From an uncultured Sphingobacteriales bacterium (GTDB taxonomy: Bacteria; Bacteroidota; Bacteroidia; Chitinophagales; Chitinophagaceae), in assembly GCA_937991535.1 (NCBI GenBank), contig CALKHN010000071.1:1-64000 (forward strand): a stretch of DNA of 64,000 bases, written 5' to 3'. This document shows, piece by piece, positions 35,630 through 43,618 of the stretch. Each line of letters starts with the position of its first letter. Position 1 is the first letter of the stretch. The translations under genes were made by a program, and so were the position numbers. A model generated the notes under the pieces. It saw only the letters and a program-made list of their open reading frames with translations. It did not search any database and was not told the DNA's origin.

Positions 35630-38600
35630 CTACAGTCTCACATTCAGTGAAAAACCTACATACCTTGGAGATGGATCCTGTAAGTCGCCATCGTTACCAG
35701 TACCATAATCAGGATCCAGCAATGGAATTTTTTTCCACATCAGCAGGTTATAACCAAATACCTGCGCATTGAGGCCTTTGATCCGCTGGCCAAGATTAAT
35801 TACTTTGGCTAAGTCGTATCCAACAGCAACTCTCCGCAGTTTGAAGAATGAACGGTCGAAGGTATTCGCAAATTTTTTGTTTTCACTTTCTGTAACTCTC
35901 GCCCTGTAAGGATATTGCTGTCCCCAGGTTTGCCAGCTTACGGCCGTTTTATTGGGTGCGTAAGTGCGGGTGTCTGACGTTACGTTGCCCAATACATCAC
36001 GCTTGAGTTCTCCGCCGGTAACCACAACACCTTCAGGAACGTACACCGGATGACCTGCTGCATATTCTGCGGCACGAAATTCGGTTGAACTCGGATGCTT
36101 TCCGCCCCACCACATTTTTTCAACAGTAGTAGAGTTCATAATGCCTCCCCATACGCCATCAATATCCACACCGATCTCAAATCCTTTAAAATTAACCTTA
36201 TTCATTAAACCTAAGCGCCAGGAAGGATCAAGATGACCAAGGTTCTGAACAAAAGCATCTCTTATAGGCAATCCGTTAGCCCCCAGTATCAATTCACCGG
36301 TTGCACTTTTCTGCCAAACCGTAGCGTAATAGCTGTCTGTTCTTTCTCCCAGTTTGAGGTTACCAAATTTGGGTTGGCCTCCATATATTTCAGTAATCTT
36401 TTTCTCATAGCTCGACCAGTTAGCCGCAATGTTCCAGGTTAAATTGGTAGTTTTTATTGCCTTATAGCCCACTACAATTTCAAAGCCATTGGTTTTATAA
36501 ACGTTACCATTCACTTTTCGCGAAGTGAAACCAGAAGCCTCCGAAATCCCTAAATCAATGATCTGATTTTCATCTGTGATATTATAATAGGTTAAATCAA
36601 GGTTTAACCTGTTATTGAAGAATGCAGTAGACATTCCAACTTCATAAGAAGATGATTTTTCCGGCAGAATATTGGGATTAATAATGCCGGAGGGGTAATA
36701 CACAGATGGTGTGCTGCCATAGGTAGTTCCTTTATTGTAGGCCGAATAGATACTGTAGGGGGCTAAATCGCTCGATACCTGTGCCCAGGAAGAGTACAAT
36801 TTAAGGTAGTTAACAAATGCGGGCATTTTAATATACTCCGAAACCATAGTACTCATTGATACCGATGGGTAGAAATAAGAATTATGATTAACAGGTAAGG
36901 TAGACGACCAGTCATTACGGGCTGTAAAGCTTAGGAACACTGCATTGTACAAATCGAGGTTGGCAGCCCCGTAAACGCTTCGGATTGATTTCTCCTGGTA
37001 ATAGTTACTGGCCTGTACCGGCCCCTGTGTGTTGTTAAGGCTATACACAAAAGGAACAATCAAACCATCGGAGGATTGGTATTCCTGTGAATAGTTACGG
37101 TTAAAAACGGAAGCGCCGGCGTTAATGCCCACCTGAAGGTTTCTCGAAATTTCTTTGTTATAAGAAGCCAGTACATCGGCATCAATATTCAGTTGACCGG
37201 AATTCCATATTTTATAATCACCATTCCTCGAATCACCATAGTTCATATAAGATTTCGGACTTTTCATGGATTCAAAATTGGAAACATTTCTGCCTGTTCC
37301 GCGTACCTGGATATTAAGATCCCCGGTTACTTTCCAGGCCACTTTCATTTGTAAATCTACCACGTCCCTGTCTTGTTTCTGAGCCAGTTCATAGGATGCA
37401 AAGTATGGGTTGTTATACCAGGCATAGTTATAATTAGCCTGGCGATAGCCTTCAAGTCCGGGCACATACAAATGGTTTTTCAAATCCTGCCCGTTCACAT
37501 CGTCACTCATCCAGATCAGAATGGTATATATATGGTTCTTGGGGCCATATCCATATCTCGGGTAGTTGGGAGAACTCACTTTGTTATAAGAAAGCGAACT
37601 TTCAATTGTTAGGTTTTCTAAAATATCAAAAGCAGCATTAAAATTCAAGCTGCCGGTAGTGAGCGACATATTGGGAACCTGACCCTTTTGGTAAGCATAT
37701 TTTCCCGACGCGTAGTACCTCGCCTTTTCGCCTTTGTAAGCAATAGAAAAGTTATTGGTGCTTACAAAGCCTGTCCTTAAGAAATCTTTAAGATTATCAT
37801 GGTAAAGAAAATCTGTAGGAACACGTTCATACTGTGAGCGGTCATCGTATATCGTGCCCTTCACGTCTCCGTACCATTCTATTGTTTCGCCGGTTGTTTT
37901 ATTCCTGATAGGACTGTTCCATTGTGGTACTTTCACCCCCGAATTCAGCCTGGGCCCCCAGGTCATGTCGCCATCAGAGATTCCGCCATCGGCGCCATCC
38001 CAGAATTCATACAATCCATTGGAACCGCTTCCGTATTCTGTTTGGGTTTTAGGGAAGGCTGTGAAACCCGCTGTGATCATATTATTAGTGGTAAAATTAA
38101 CTTCCATGCCTTCCTTCTTCGCATTCTTGGTGGTGATCAGGATCGCGCCATTTTTACCCCGTGAACCGTATAATGCTGATGCTGCCACACCTTTCAGCAC
38201 GTTAATGTTCTCAATATCTTCACCGGAAACATCATAAAAATCGGTCTCCACCGGTACACCATCAATTACGATCAGCGGCGTTTTCCCCCTTAATACAAAG
38301 GAGGGCTTTTGAAACATACCTGTAGGATTGGTAACGGTAAGTCCGGCCACCTGCCCCGACAATGCGCTGCCCAGGTTCATGGTACGTGAGTTAGAAAGCT
38401 GGTCGGTATTTACTTCCTGCGTGGTAAAACCCAATCTTTTTTTCTGTTGTTTAATACCAATCGCAGTAACAACCACTTCGCTAAGATCCTGGTTATCCTG
38501 AGCCAGTTCTATAGATACCACTCCGCCGGTAACGGCTACTTCGGTGGGTGTATATCCTATTCCACTTATCACCAGCACATCACCTCTTTTGGCGTCAATG

Positions 38601-38797
38601 GAAAATCGGCCCTCCGATGTGGTTAAAGTGCCTCTGGTGGTGCCTTTTATGGTAACAGATGCCCCCTCTATCGGGCTTTGGTCTCTGGAAGAACTTACTC
38701 TTCCGGTAATGGGTTGTTGCGCGAGGGCCAGTAATGGCAGGGCCCATAATGCCAGCATGGCGATGAAGATTCGCCAGGAACATAACTTTTTGGTCAT
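35630..38797 (-). CDS. susC: SusC/RagA-family TonB-linked outer-membrane transporter
   Basis: 1055 residues. The signal peptide ends near ALAQQP. A carboxypeptidase-like domain follows (ITGRVSSSRDQSPIEGASVTIKGT), then the TonB box region LSEVVVTAIGIKQQKKRLG. The plug carries the SusC motif NVLKGVAASALYGSRGKNGAILITTK, and a large barrel ends in YVGFSLNVRL. With the SusD lipoprotein it forms a TonB-driven importer of large nutrients. The length is normal (about 1000). The start is ATG at 38797, with a promoter-like TAATCTTTG at 38836-38844 upstream. Confidence 0.95.
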   Translation of the reverse strand: MTKKLCSWRIFIAMLALWALPLLALAQQPITGRVSSSRDQSPIEGASVTIKGTTRGTLTTSEGRFSIDAKRGDVLVISGIGYTPTEVAVTGGVVSIELAQDNQDLSEVVVTAIGIKQQKKRLGFTTQEVNTDQLSNSRTMNLGSALSGQVAGLTVTNPTGMFQKPSFVLRGKTPLIVIDGVPVETDFYDVSGEDIENINVLKGVAASALYGSRGKNGAILITTKNAKKEGMEVNFTTNNMITAGFTAFPKTQTEYGSGSNGLYEFWDGADGGISDGDMTWGPRLNSGVKVPQWNSPIRNKTTGETIEWYGDVKGTIYDDRSQYERVPTDFLYHDNLKDFLRTGFVSTNNFSIAYKGEKARYYASGKYAYQKGQVPNMSLTTGSLNFNAAFDILENLTIESSLSYNKVSSPNYPRYGYGPKNHIYTILIWMSDDVNGQDLKNHLYVPGLEGYRQANYNYAWYNNPYFASYELAQKQDRDVVDLQMKVAWKVTGDLNIQVRGTGRNVSNFESMKSPKSYMNYGDSRNGDYKIWNSGQLNIDADVLASYNKEISRNLQVGINAGASVFNRNYSQEYQSSDGLIVPFVYSLNNTQGPVQASNYYQEKSIRSVYGAANLDLYNAVFLSFTARNDWSSTLPVNHNSYFYPSVSMSTMVSEYIKMPAFVNYLKLYSSWAQVSSDLAPYSIYSAYNKGTTYGSTPSVYYPSGIINPNILPEKSSSYEVGMSTAFFNNRLNLDLTYYNITDENQIIDLGISEASGFTSRKVNGNVYKTNGFEIVVGYKAIKTTNLTWNIAANWSSYEKKITEIYGGQPKFGNLKLGERTDSYYATVWQKSATGELILGANGLPIRDAFVQNLGHLDPSWRLGLMNKVNFKGFEIGVDIDGVWGGIMNSTTVEKMWWGGKHPSSTEFRAAEYAAGHPVYVPEGVVVTGGELKRDVLGNVTSDTRTYAPNKTAVSWQTWGQQYPYRARVTESENKKFANTFDRSFFKLRRVAVGYDLAKVINLGQRIKGLNAQVFGYNLLMWKKIPLLDPDYGTGNDGDLQDPSPRYVGFSLNVRL

Positions 38798-38835
38798 AAG
38801 CGTAGTTTTTAATTTGTTGATAAAAGGGTTGTTTG

Positions 38836-38844
38836 CAAAGATTA
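38836..38844 (-). promoter_or_regulatory. Putative -7 promoter element of susC
   Basis: Minus-strand TAATCTTTG followed by CAAAC resembles the Bacteroidota TAnnTTTG box with one extra base. It lies 39 bp before the susC ATG. Confidence 0.4.
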
Positions 38845-38879
38845 CAAACAGATGTAAAACGGGGGTTAACCGTGTTTAA

Positions 38880-39364
38880 CCATAATGTTATTTGTATATT
38901 AATGCTAAATATATGGATTAATATGAAAAGCGTTAAACGGGGAATAGAAAAATTTTAAAATAATCCTTTTTTGATAAACAATATTGAGCCGTTATTAGTT
39001 ATCTTAGGAAAAATCAGTTTAAAAGGAACTTTCATTGAATAATTTTAGTTTTTGAAAACCGAGATAAGTTTACTATTTATAAACACTCTTACATTCTTTA
39101 TTAGCATGTCATCCATATAGATAGTAATTCATTTTTCGTTATTGGCTGTATGGGGAAACACGGTTGTATAGTATGAACTTTTTGTGCTTGAAATTTACTA
39201 TACCTGGTGCAACATATGATCTCAATATGCTTTTGCATTAAACCCGCTTATTTAATCTATCTCTGCTGAAACAGAACCATCCCTGAAAACTTACAACCCT
39301 TGAACCAATTCCTCACTATTTCTTAACGCCGGCTTAATATCATAGTAATATACAGTTAAGAAAT
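38880..39364. other. A/T-rich divergent intergenic region
   Basis: About 480 bp between divergent susC and the phosphatase gene. It is strongly A/T-rich and holds no coding frame I can support. Regulatory sites for the SusCD operon would be expected here; none was identified. Confidence 0.4.
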
Positions 39365-39382
39365 TTGAGAAACATATCCCAT

Positions 39383-40219
39383 ATGGATAAACGTCCTGTT
39401 GATGTTGTTGTTATCTCCGACGTACACCTTGGTACTTATGGTTGCAAGGCTAAAGAACTAACCGCTTACCTTAAAGGTATTTCCCCGTCTATACTCATTT
39501 TAAACGGAGATATTATTGATGCATGGCAGTTCAGTAAAAATTATTTCCCGGCAGCACATCTCGGCGTTATAAAGGAACTCATTCATTACATTACCAACGG
39601 CACGAGAGTATTTTATATTACCGGTAATCACGATGAGGTGCTACGGCGCTATTCGGGTTGCCGGGTGGGTAATTTTATGCTGACCGACAAGCTGGTGCTG
39701 GAAATAGACAATAAAATGACCTGGATATTTCATGGCGATGTGTTTGATAACACCACTAAAGGAAGCGCCAAATTTCTGGCTAAGCTTGGAAGCAGCGGCT
39801 ATGGCGCGTTAATATTGGTTAACCGTTTTATCAATATGGTTTTATGGTCTATTGGCCGGGAAAGGATTTCACTTTCAAAAAGGATAATGGAAAGCGTGAA
39901 TAAAGCGGTGGCGAAAATCAATGATTTTGAAATGACGGCAGCAGAACTGGCTATTAAAAAAAAGTATGATTATGTTATTTGCGGGCATATTCATAAACCG
40001 CAAAAAAGGGTAGTTAGTAATGAAGAAGGCGATGTTACTTATTTGAACAGCGGCGACTGGGTAGAACATTGTACGGCATTGGAGTATTTTAAAAAAGAAT
40101 GGAAGCTGTTTCAGTTTGATGCATCCAATTTCCCGGAAATGAAAGTAGAGAAAGAGAGGCCACAGCCTAATGTAATTACAGATGAGATTAATTTTTTTAT
40201 CAGTTCGCTAACGGGATAG
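39383..40219 (+). CDS. LpxH-like UDP-2,3-diacylglucosamine diphosphatase family protein
   Basis: 278 residues of the calcineurin-like phosphoesterase superfamily. Metal motifs are ISDVHLGT, LNGDIIDAW, ITGNHDEVLRR, FHGDVFD and ICGHIHKPQ, arranged as in LpxH/LpxI-type enzymes of lipid A synthesis. It is longer than E. coli LpxH (240) and lacks a signal peptide. It may be the paralogue found next to glycosyltransferases in Bacteroidota rather than the essential LpxH. ATG 39383 is preferred over a TTG six codons upstream. The GT gene follows 109 bp downstream with a heptad repeat between. Confidence 0.8.
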   Translation: MDKRPVDVVVISDVHLGTYGCKAKELTAYLKGISPSILILNGDIIDAWQFSKNYFPAAHLGVIKELIHYITNGTRVFYITGNHDEVLRRYSGCRVGNFMLTDKLVLEIDNKMTWIFHGDVFDNTTKGSAKFLAKLGSSGYGALILVNRFINMVLWSIGRERISLSKRIMESVNKAVAKINDFEMTAAELAIKKKYDYVICGHIHKPQKRVVSNEEGDVTYLNSGDWVEHCTALEYFKKEWKLFQFDASNFPEMKVEKERPQPNVITDEINFFISSLTG

Positions 40220-40310
40220 GGTGGGTGAGTAGTCGGTGGTAAGCGGTAAGTGGTGGGTGGCGAGTGGTAAGTTGTGAATAGTGAATTGTGAAGGATGAAT
40301 AGCGGGTAGT
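40220..40310 (+). repeat. Heptad-repeat array, 13 perfect-phase units
   Basis: Thirteen 7-nt words start at the base after the phosphatase stop: GGTGGGT, GAGTAGT, CGGTGGT, AAGCGGT, AAGTGGT, GGGTGGC, GAGTGGT, AAGTTGT, GAATAGT, GAATTGT, GAAGGAT, GAATAGC, GGGTAGT. There are no insertions or losses; the consensus is about RARTRGT. It ends 18 bp before the next gene. The downstream gene's ribosome-binding region is therefore next to the array. Confidence 0.8.
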
Positions 40311-40328
40311 TCAAATAAAAAATGATGT

Positions 40329-41324
40329 ATGAAAATATTTTATGCCATACAGGCAACGGGTAACGGGCATATCAGCAGGGCTATGGAATTGTTGCCCTAC
40401 CTGCAACAACATGGAACAGTGGATATATTTTTAAGCGGCGCCAACAGCAGCCTGCATCTTGATGCACCCATAAAATACAGGAGCAAAGGGTTAAGTTTGT
40501 TTTATACCTGTAAGGGAAGTCTTGATTACTTTTCAATGATAAAAAAGATTTCACCTTTTCATATCAAAAAAGAAGTAGCGGCATTGCCTGTGGAAAAATA
40601 TGATCTGGTTATAAATGATTTTGAATGTATAACCTCCCTTGCCTGCCGGAAAAAGAAAGCGCCTTCCATTCATTTTGGGCACCAGGCTAGTTTTATGTCC
40701 TCTAAAACGCCCCGTCCGGCCCGGCAAAGCCCAGTAGGTGAATGGCTCCTGAAAAACTATGCGGGAGCTACGCAATATATGGGTCTTCATTTCAGGCAAT
40801 ACGACGACTTTATTCTTACACCTGTTATTAAACCGGAAATATGGAACGCCCGTCCGCTAAACGGCGGCCATATAACCGTTTACCTGCCTTCTTATTGCGA
40901 TAGTGAGATCCGTAAATTTTTTGGAAAACTTACTTCCTACCGCTTCCAGGTTTTTTCAAGAGAAGCAGATGCAGAAACAAGGCAGGGGCATCTCACCTTT
41001 ATACCGGTAAACAAAGAAAGATTTAATGAAAGCCTGATCCATTGCGCTGCAATTGTTTGTGGCGCCGGTTTTGAAACGCCTTCAGAGGCGCTGCATTTAA
41101 AGAAAAAAATGATGGTGATGCCCATTAAGGGGCAATATGAACAGCAATGCAATGCCGCTGCTCTGCGGCAATTAGGTGTAATGACACTCCCGCAACTCCC
41201 TGAAAATTTCAATATCGTTTTTGAACAATGGTATGCTGATGCGCAGCCCGTTGATATTTCATTTCAATACGATGCGTGCCAAATTGCAGGGATGATGATG
41301 CAGAAAGTTGCTGCCCGTCTGTAG
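40329..41324 (+). CDS. Glycosyltransferase (GT-B fold, MJ1255/VC2487-like)
   Basis: 331 residues. KIFYAIQATGNGHISRAMELLPYLQ at the start and VCGAGFETPSEALHLKKKMMVMPIKGQYEQQCNA near the C-terminus match the two nucleotide-sugar and acceptor sites of the GT28-like/MJ1255 group. It is soluble or peripheral. With the preceding LpxH-like phosphatase it may modify a glycolipid. Regulation is unclear because the heptad array separates the genes. Confidence 0.8.
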   Translation: MKIFYAIQATGNGHISRAMELLPYLQQHGTVDIFLSGANSSLHLDAPIKYRSKGLSLFYTCKGSLDYFSMIKKISPFHIKKEVAALPVEKYDLVINDFECITSLACRKKKAPSIHFGHQASFMSSKTPRPARQSPVGEWLLKNYAGATQYMGLHFRQYDDFILTPVIKPEIWNARPLNGGHITVYLPSYCDSEIRKFFGKLTSYRFQVFSREADAETRQGHLTFIPVNKERFNESLIHCAAIVCGAGFETPSEALHLKKKMMVMPIKGQYEQQCNAAALRQLGVMTLPQLPENFNIVFEQWYADAQPVDISFQYDACQIAGMMMQKVAARL

Positions 41325-41555
41325 TTTTTAATAAAGTTATTTTCCGCCAAACCTTACAGGTGCACCAAGCCGGTTTATGGCAATAATAGCATACCCATCC
41401 TTACCACACCGCCTGTTACAAAAGCCACGGCATCTATAGGACAGCCAACTAAAAAATGCCTCCATTTACCGGGCGCTGTCTTTTTGATCATGTATTATCA
41501 GTGAAAAGGGTTATTGAGGTTTGATCATCATTTTTCGTGCGGCGGGCTTTATCGG
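41325..41555. other. Intergenic region, possibly with a short relic frame
   Basis: There is no supported gene. On the minus strand 41491-41375 is a 38-codon frame (beginning MIKKTAPGKWRHFLVGCP) with protein-like composition but no recognised family. It may be a relic or chance. Confidence 0.25.
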
Positions 41556-42155
41556 TTATTCCCATATTTCCATTTGGGCAGATATGCATTGAAAACTTTT
41601 CCGGTGAAAAGGACTAAGCCCGTGCTTTAAAATGGATTGGCGGTGTGCCGCTGTTCCGTAGCCTTTATTGTTATACCAGTTATAGTGCGGAAAATCTTCA
41701 TGCAGTTTCTTCATGTATTCGTCTCTGTAAGTTTTAGCCAGTACGCTGGCAGCAGCAATGGAAGAAAAAATTCCATCGCCTTTTATGATGCAATGGTGGT
41801 TAATTTTTTTATAGGCATGAAACCGGTTGCCGTCAATTAGTAACAGTTCAGGTATAATCGGCAGCCCGTCTAAAGCCAGGTGCATGGCTTTGAAGGAAGC
41901 ATTTAATATATTGATCCTGTCAATTTCTTCATGATCTACACTTGCTACATTATATGCTATAGCATTTTCTTCAATATATATTCTCACTTCACTGCGTTGT
42001 TCGGAAGTTAATTGTTTTGAATCATTAAGCACCGGATGAAAAAAATTACGGGGCAGTATTACGGCGGCTGCGAACACAGGCCCGGCCAGGCATCCACGGC
42101 CTGCTTCATCGCAACCTGCTTCAATATATATATCCTGGTAGAATGCCTGTAACAT
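41556..42155 (-). CDS. rnhB: Ribonuclease HII
   Basis: A 199-residue enzyme that removes ribonucleotides and RNA primers from RNA-DNA hybrids. The catalytic pattern is visible: AGCDEAGRGCLAGPV (Asp-Glu pair), VLNDSKQLT, LLIDGNRF (Asp), and SIAAASVLAKTYRDEYM (final acidic site), with the typical GYGTAAHRQSILKHG near the C-terminus. The start is ATG 42155; a TTG at 42170 gives a 5-residue extension without support. Confidence 0.95.
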   Translation of the reverse strand: MLQAFYQDIYIEAGCDEAGRGCLAGPVFAAAVILPRNFFHPVLNDSKQLTSEQRSEVRIYIEENAIAYNVASVDHEEIDRINILNASFKAMHLALDGLPIIPELLLIDGNRFHAYKKINHHCIIKGDGIFSSIAAASVLAKTYRDEYMKKLHEDFPHYNWYNNKGYGTAAHRQSILKHGLSPFHRKSFQCISAQMEIWE

Positions 42156-42250
42156 ATATTCGTGCTGCAATGTTAAGCATAAAAACTATACCCTTATCGC
42201 TAATGAATATTTGCAGCGGCTTATAACCACATTGCTGTTTACCGTTGTTG

Positions 42251-42361
42251 CATAGATTCTTCCTGCGTGCCGGAATGACAAGCGGTAGCAATGTTGTTGA
42301 GCTGTTGTGGTAATGCCCGACAAGGAATGCACTGCCTGTCACCCCGACGAAGGAAGGGTTT
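42251..42361. repeat. Imperfect inverted repeat (REP/MITE-like)
   Basis: The left arm (42251-42280, beginning AGATTCTTCCTGCG) and the right arm (42335-42361, CCTGTCACCCCGACGAAGG onward) are imperfect reverse complements: AACCCTTCCTTCGTCGGGGTGACAGG against GATTCTTCCTGCGTGCCGGAATGACAAG. The centre is a variable 50-bp spacer. Elements with the TTCTTC...GGAATGACA wording are common dispersed palindromic repeats in Bacteroidota. It lies in the rnhB-ctaA intergenic region. Confidence 0.55.
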
Positions 42362-42436
42362 AAAAGAAATGGATCCTGCCAGTCTTCTTCCGAATTTGAA
42401 GTGCACAAGATGCCGCTTATTGAATCGGTTTTGCAA

Positions 42437-42444
42437 TACTTTTG
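42437..42444 (+). promoter_or_regulatory. Promoter box TACTTTTG directly before ctaA
   Basis: TACTTTTG fits TAnnTTTG exactly and ends 5 bp before the ctaA ATG at 42450. Transcription would then start at or next to the start codon, giving a leaderless or nearly leaderless message. Confidence 0.5.
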
Positions 42445-42449
42445 CAGTT

Positions 42450-43490
42450 ATGAACAAATCGCTTTCACCCTCACCCAGCAGGGCGGTAGCCTGGTGGTTA
42501 TTAACAGGTGCGGGTATGATTATGATACAGGTATTGATAGGAGGCATTACCCGCCTTACCGAATCCGGACTCTCCATTACGGAGTGGAAACCCATTACTG
42601 GAATATTGCCGCCAATTGGCGATTTAGCCTGGCAAACCGAATTTGATAAATACAAACAAACCGACCAGTTCAGGTACCTGCATTCAGATTTTTCACTATC
42701 CGATTTCAAATTTATTTTTTTCTGGGAATGGTTTCACCGATTTTGGGCCAGGTTACTGGGCATTGTTTTTATTGTAGGATTCACGTGGTTCATATGGAAG
42801 AAAAAATTTAAAAAAGAAATGATCGTTCCGCTGGTCATTCTTTTTCTGCTGGGTGTTCTGCAGGGCGCTATTGGATGGATAATGGTAAAAAGCGGACTGG
42901 TGCCTGAAAAATATTTTGTTGGGCATGTTGAACTTGCAACTCATTTTGTAGCGGCATTAATACTGTTGGTTTATACTTTATGGTTTGCTTTACGCCTGCT
43001 GGTGCCGGAGCGGCAAATTGTTCGTTATGCATCCCTAAAAAAATTTACTGTGCTGCTGCTGCTGCTGCTATTTGTTCAGCTTATCTATGGGGGTTTCATG
43101 GCAGGGCTTAAAGCCGCTACCGTTGCGCCTACCTGGCCCACCATCAACGGCGAATGGTTTCCTGCATCATTGTTTAATACCCGGGGCGCGGAGAATTATA
43201 TAAACAATCCATTTATGGTACAGTTTATTCACCGGGGTATAGCCTATCTTTTTGTTATACTCATTATTGTATGGTTTATTAAAGCACGAAAGGCTGTTGC
43301 AACGTCCTGGCTGAGCAAAACCAGGGCAATACCACTGCTGCTGGTGCTGGCCCAGGTGCTGCTTGGCATATTCACTGTTTTGTATTCTCCTTCAGCAAGC
43401 GCATTTGTATGGTTTGGCGTGCTGCATCAGTTTACTGCAATGCTGTTGCTGGTATCGCTGGTGTGGATATTGTACCTGGTGAAGAAATAA
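42450..43490 (+). CDS. ctaA: Heme A synthase (COX15/CtaA)
   Basis: A 346-residue membrane protein with eight hydrophobic helices that oxidises heme O to heme A for cytochrome oxidase. Features are IGGITRLTESGLSITEWKPITG after the first helix, the helix II histidine in WEWFHRFWARLLG, GHVELATHFVAAL, TVAPTWPTINGEW, QFIHRGIAYL and the last heme-ligand segment FGVLHQFTAMLLL. The start is ATG 42450; the frame is open further upstream to 42291 but that part overlaps the REP-like element and promoter. Confidence 0.93.
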   Translation: MNKSLSPSPSRAVAWWLLTGAGMIMIQVLIGGITRLTESGLSITEWKPITGILPPIGDLAWQTEFDKYKQTDQFRYLHSDFSLSDFKFIFFWEWFHRFWARLLGIVFIVGFTWFIWKKKFKKEMIVPLVILFLLGVLQGAIGWIMVKSGLVPEKYFVGHVELATHFVAALILLVYTLWFALRLLVPERQIVRYASLKKFTVLLLLLLFVQLIYGGFMAGLKAATVAPTWPTINGEWFPASLFNTRGAENYINNPFMVQFIHRGIAYLFVILIIVWFIKARKAVATSWLSKTRAIPLLLVLAQVLLGIFTVLYSPSASAFVWFGVLHQFTAMLLLVSLVWILYLVKK

Positions 43491-43618
43491 AAGCCGCTAA
43501 TGACTAAAGAAAACCTTTTTTTGTTCCGCTATACCGGATGCGAAAAGATAAATTGCTGTTGACAGTATATTATTATATCCCTCTTTTGCGTTAAATATCA
43601 AAGTATTATATTGCATTA

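Noticed and set aside
40111..40356. Minus-strand frame over the heptad array (Pro/Thr-rich text)
   Set aside because: It is a mechanical translation of the 7-bp repeat and overlaps two real genes on the other strand.
41375..41491. 38-codon minus-strand frame beginning MIKKTAPGK
   Set aside because: Short and without homology that I recognise; kept only as a note in the gap entry.
42291..42449. N-terminal extension of ctaA in the long frame
   Set aside because: It overlaps the palindromic repeat and the promoter box; the heme A synthase fold starts at ATG 42450.
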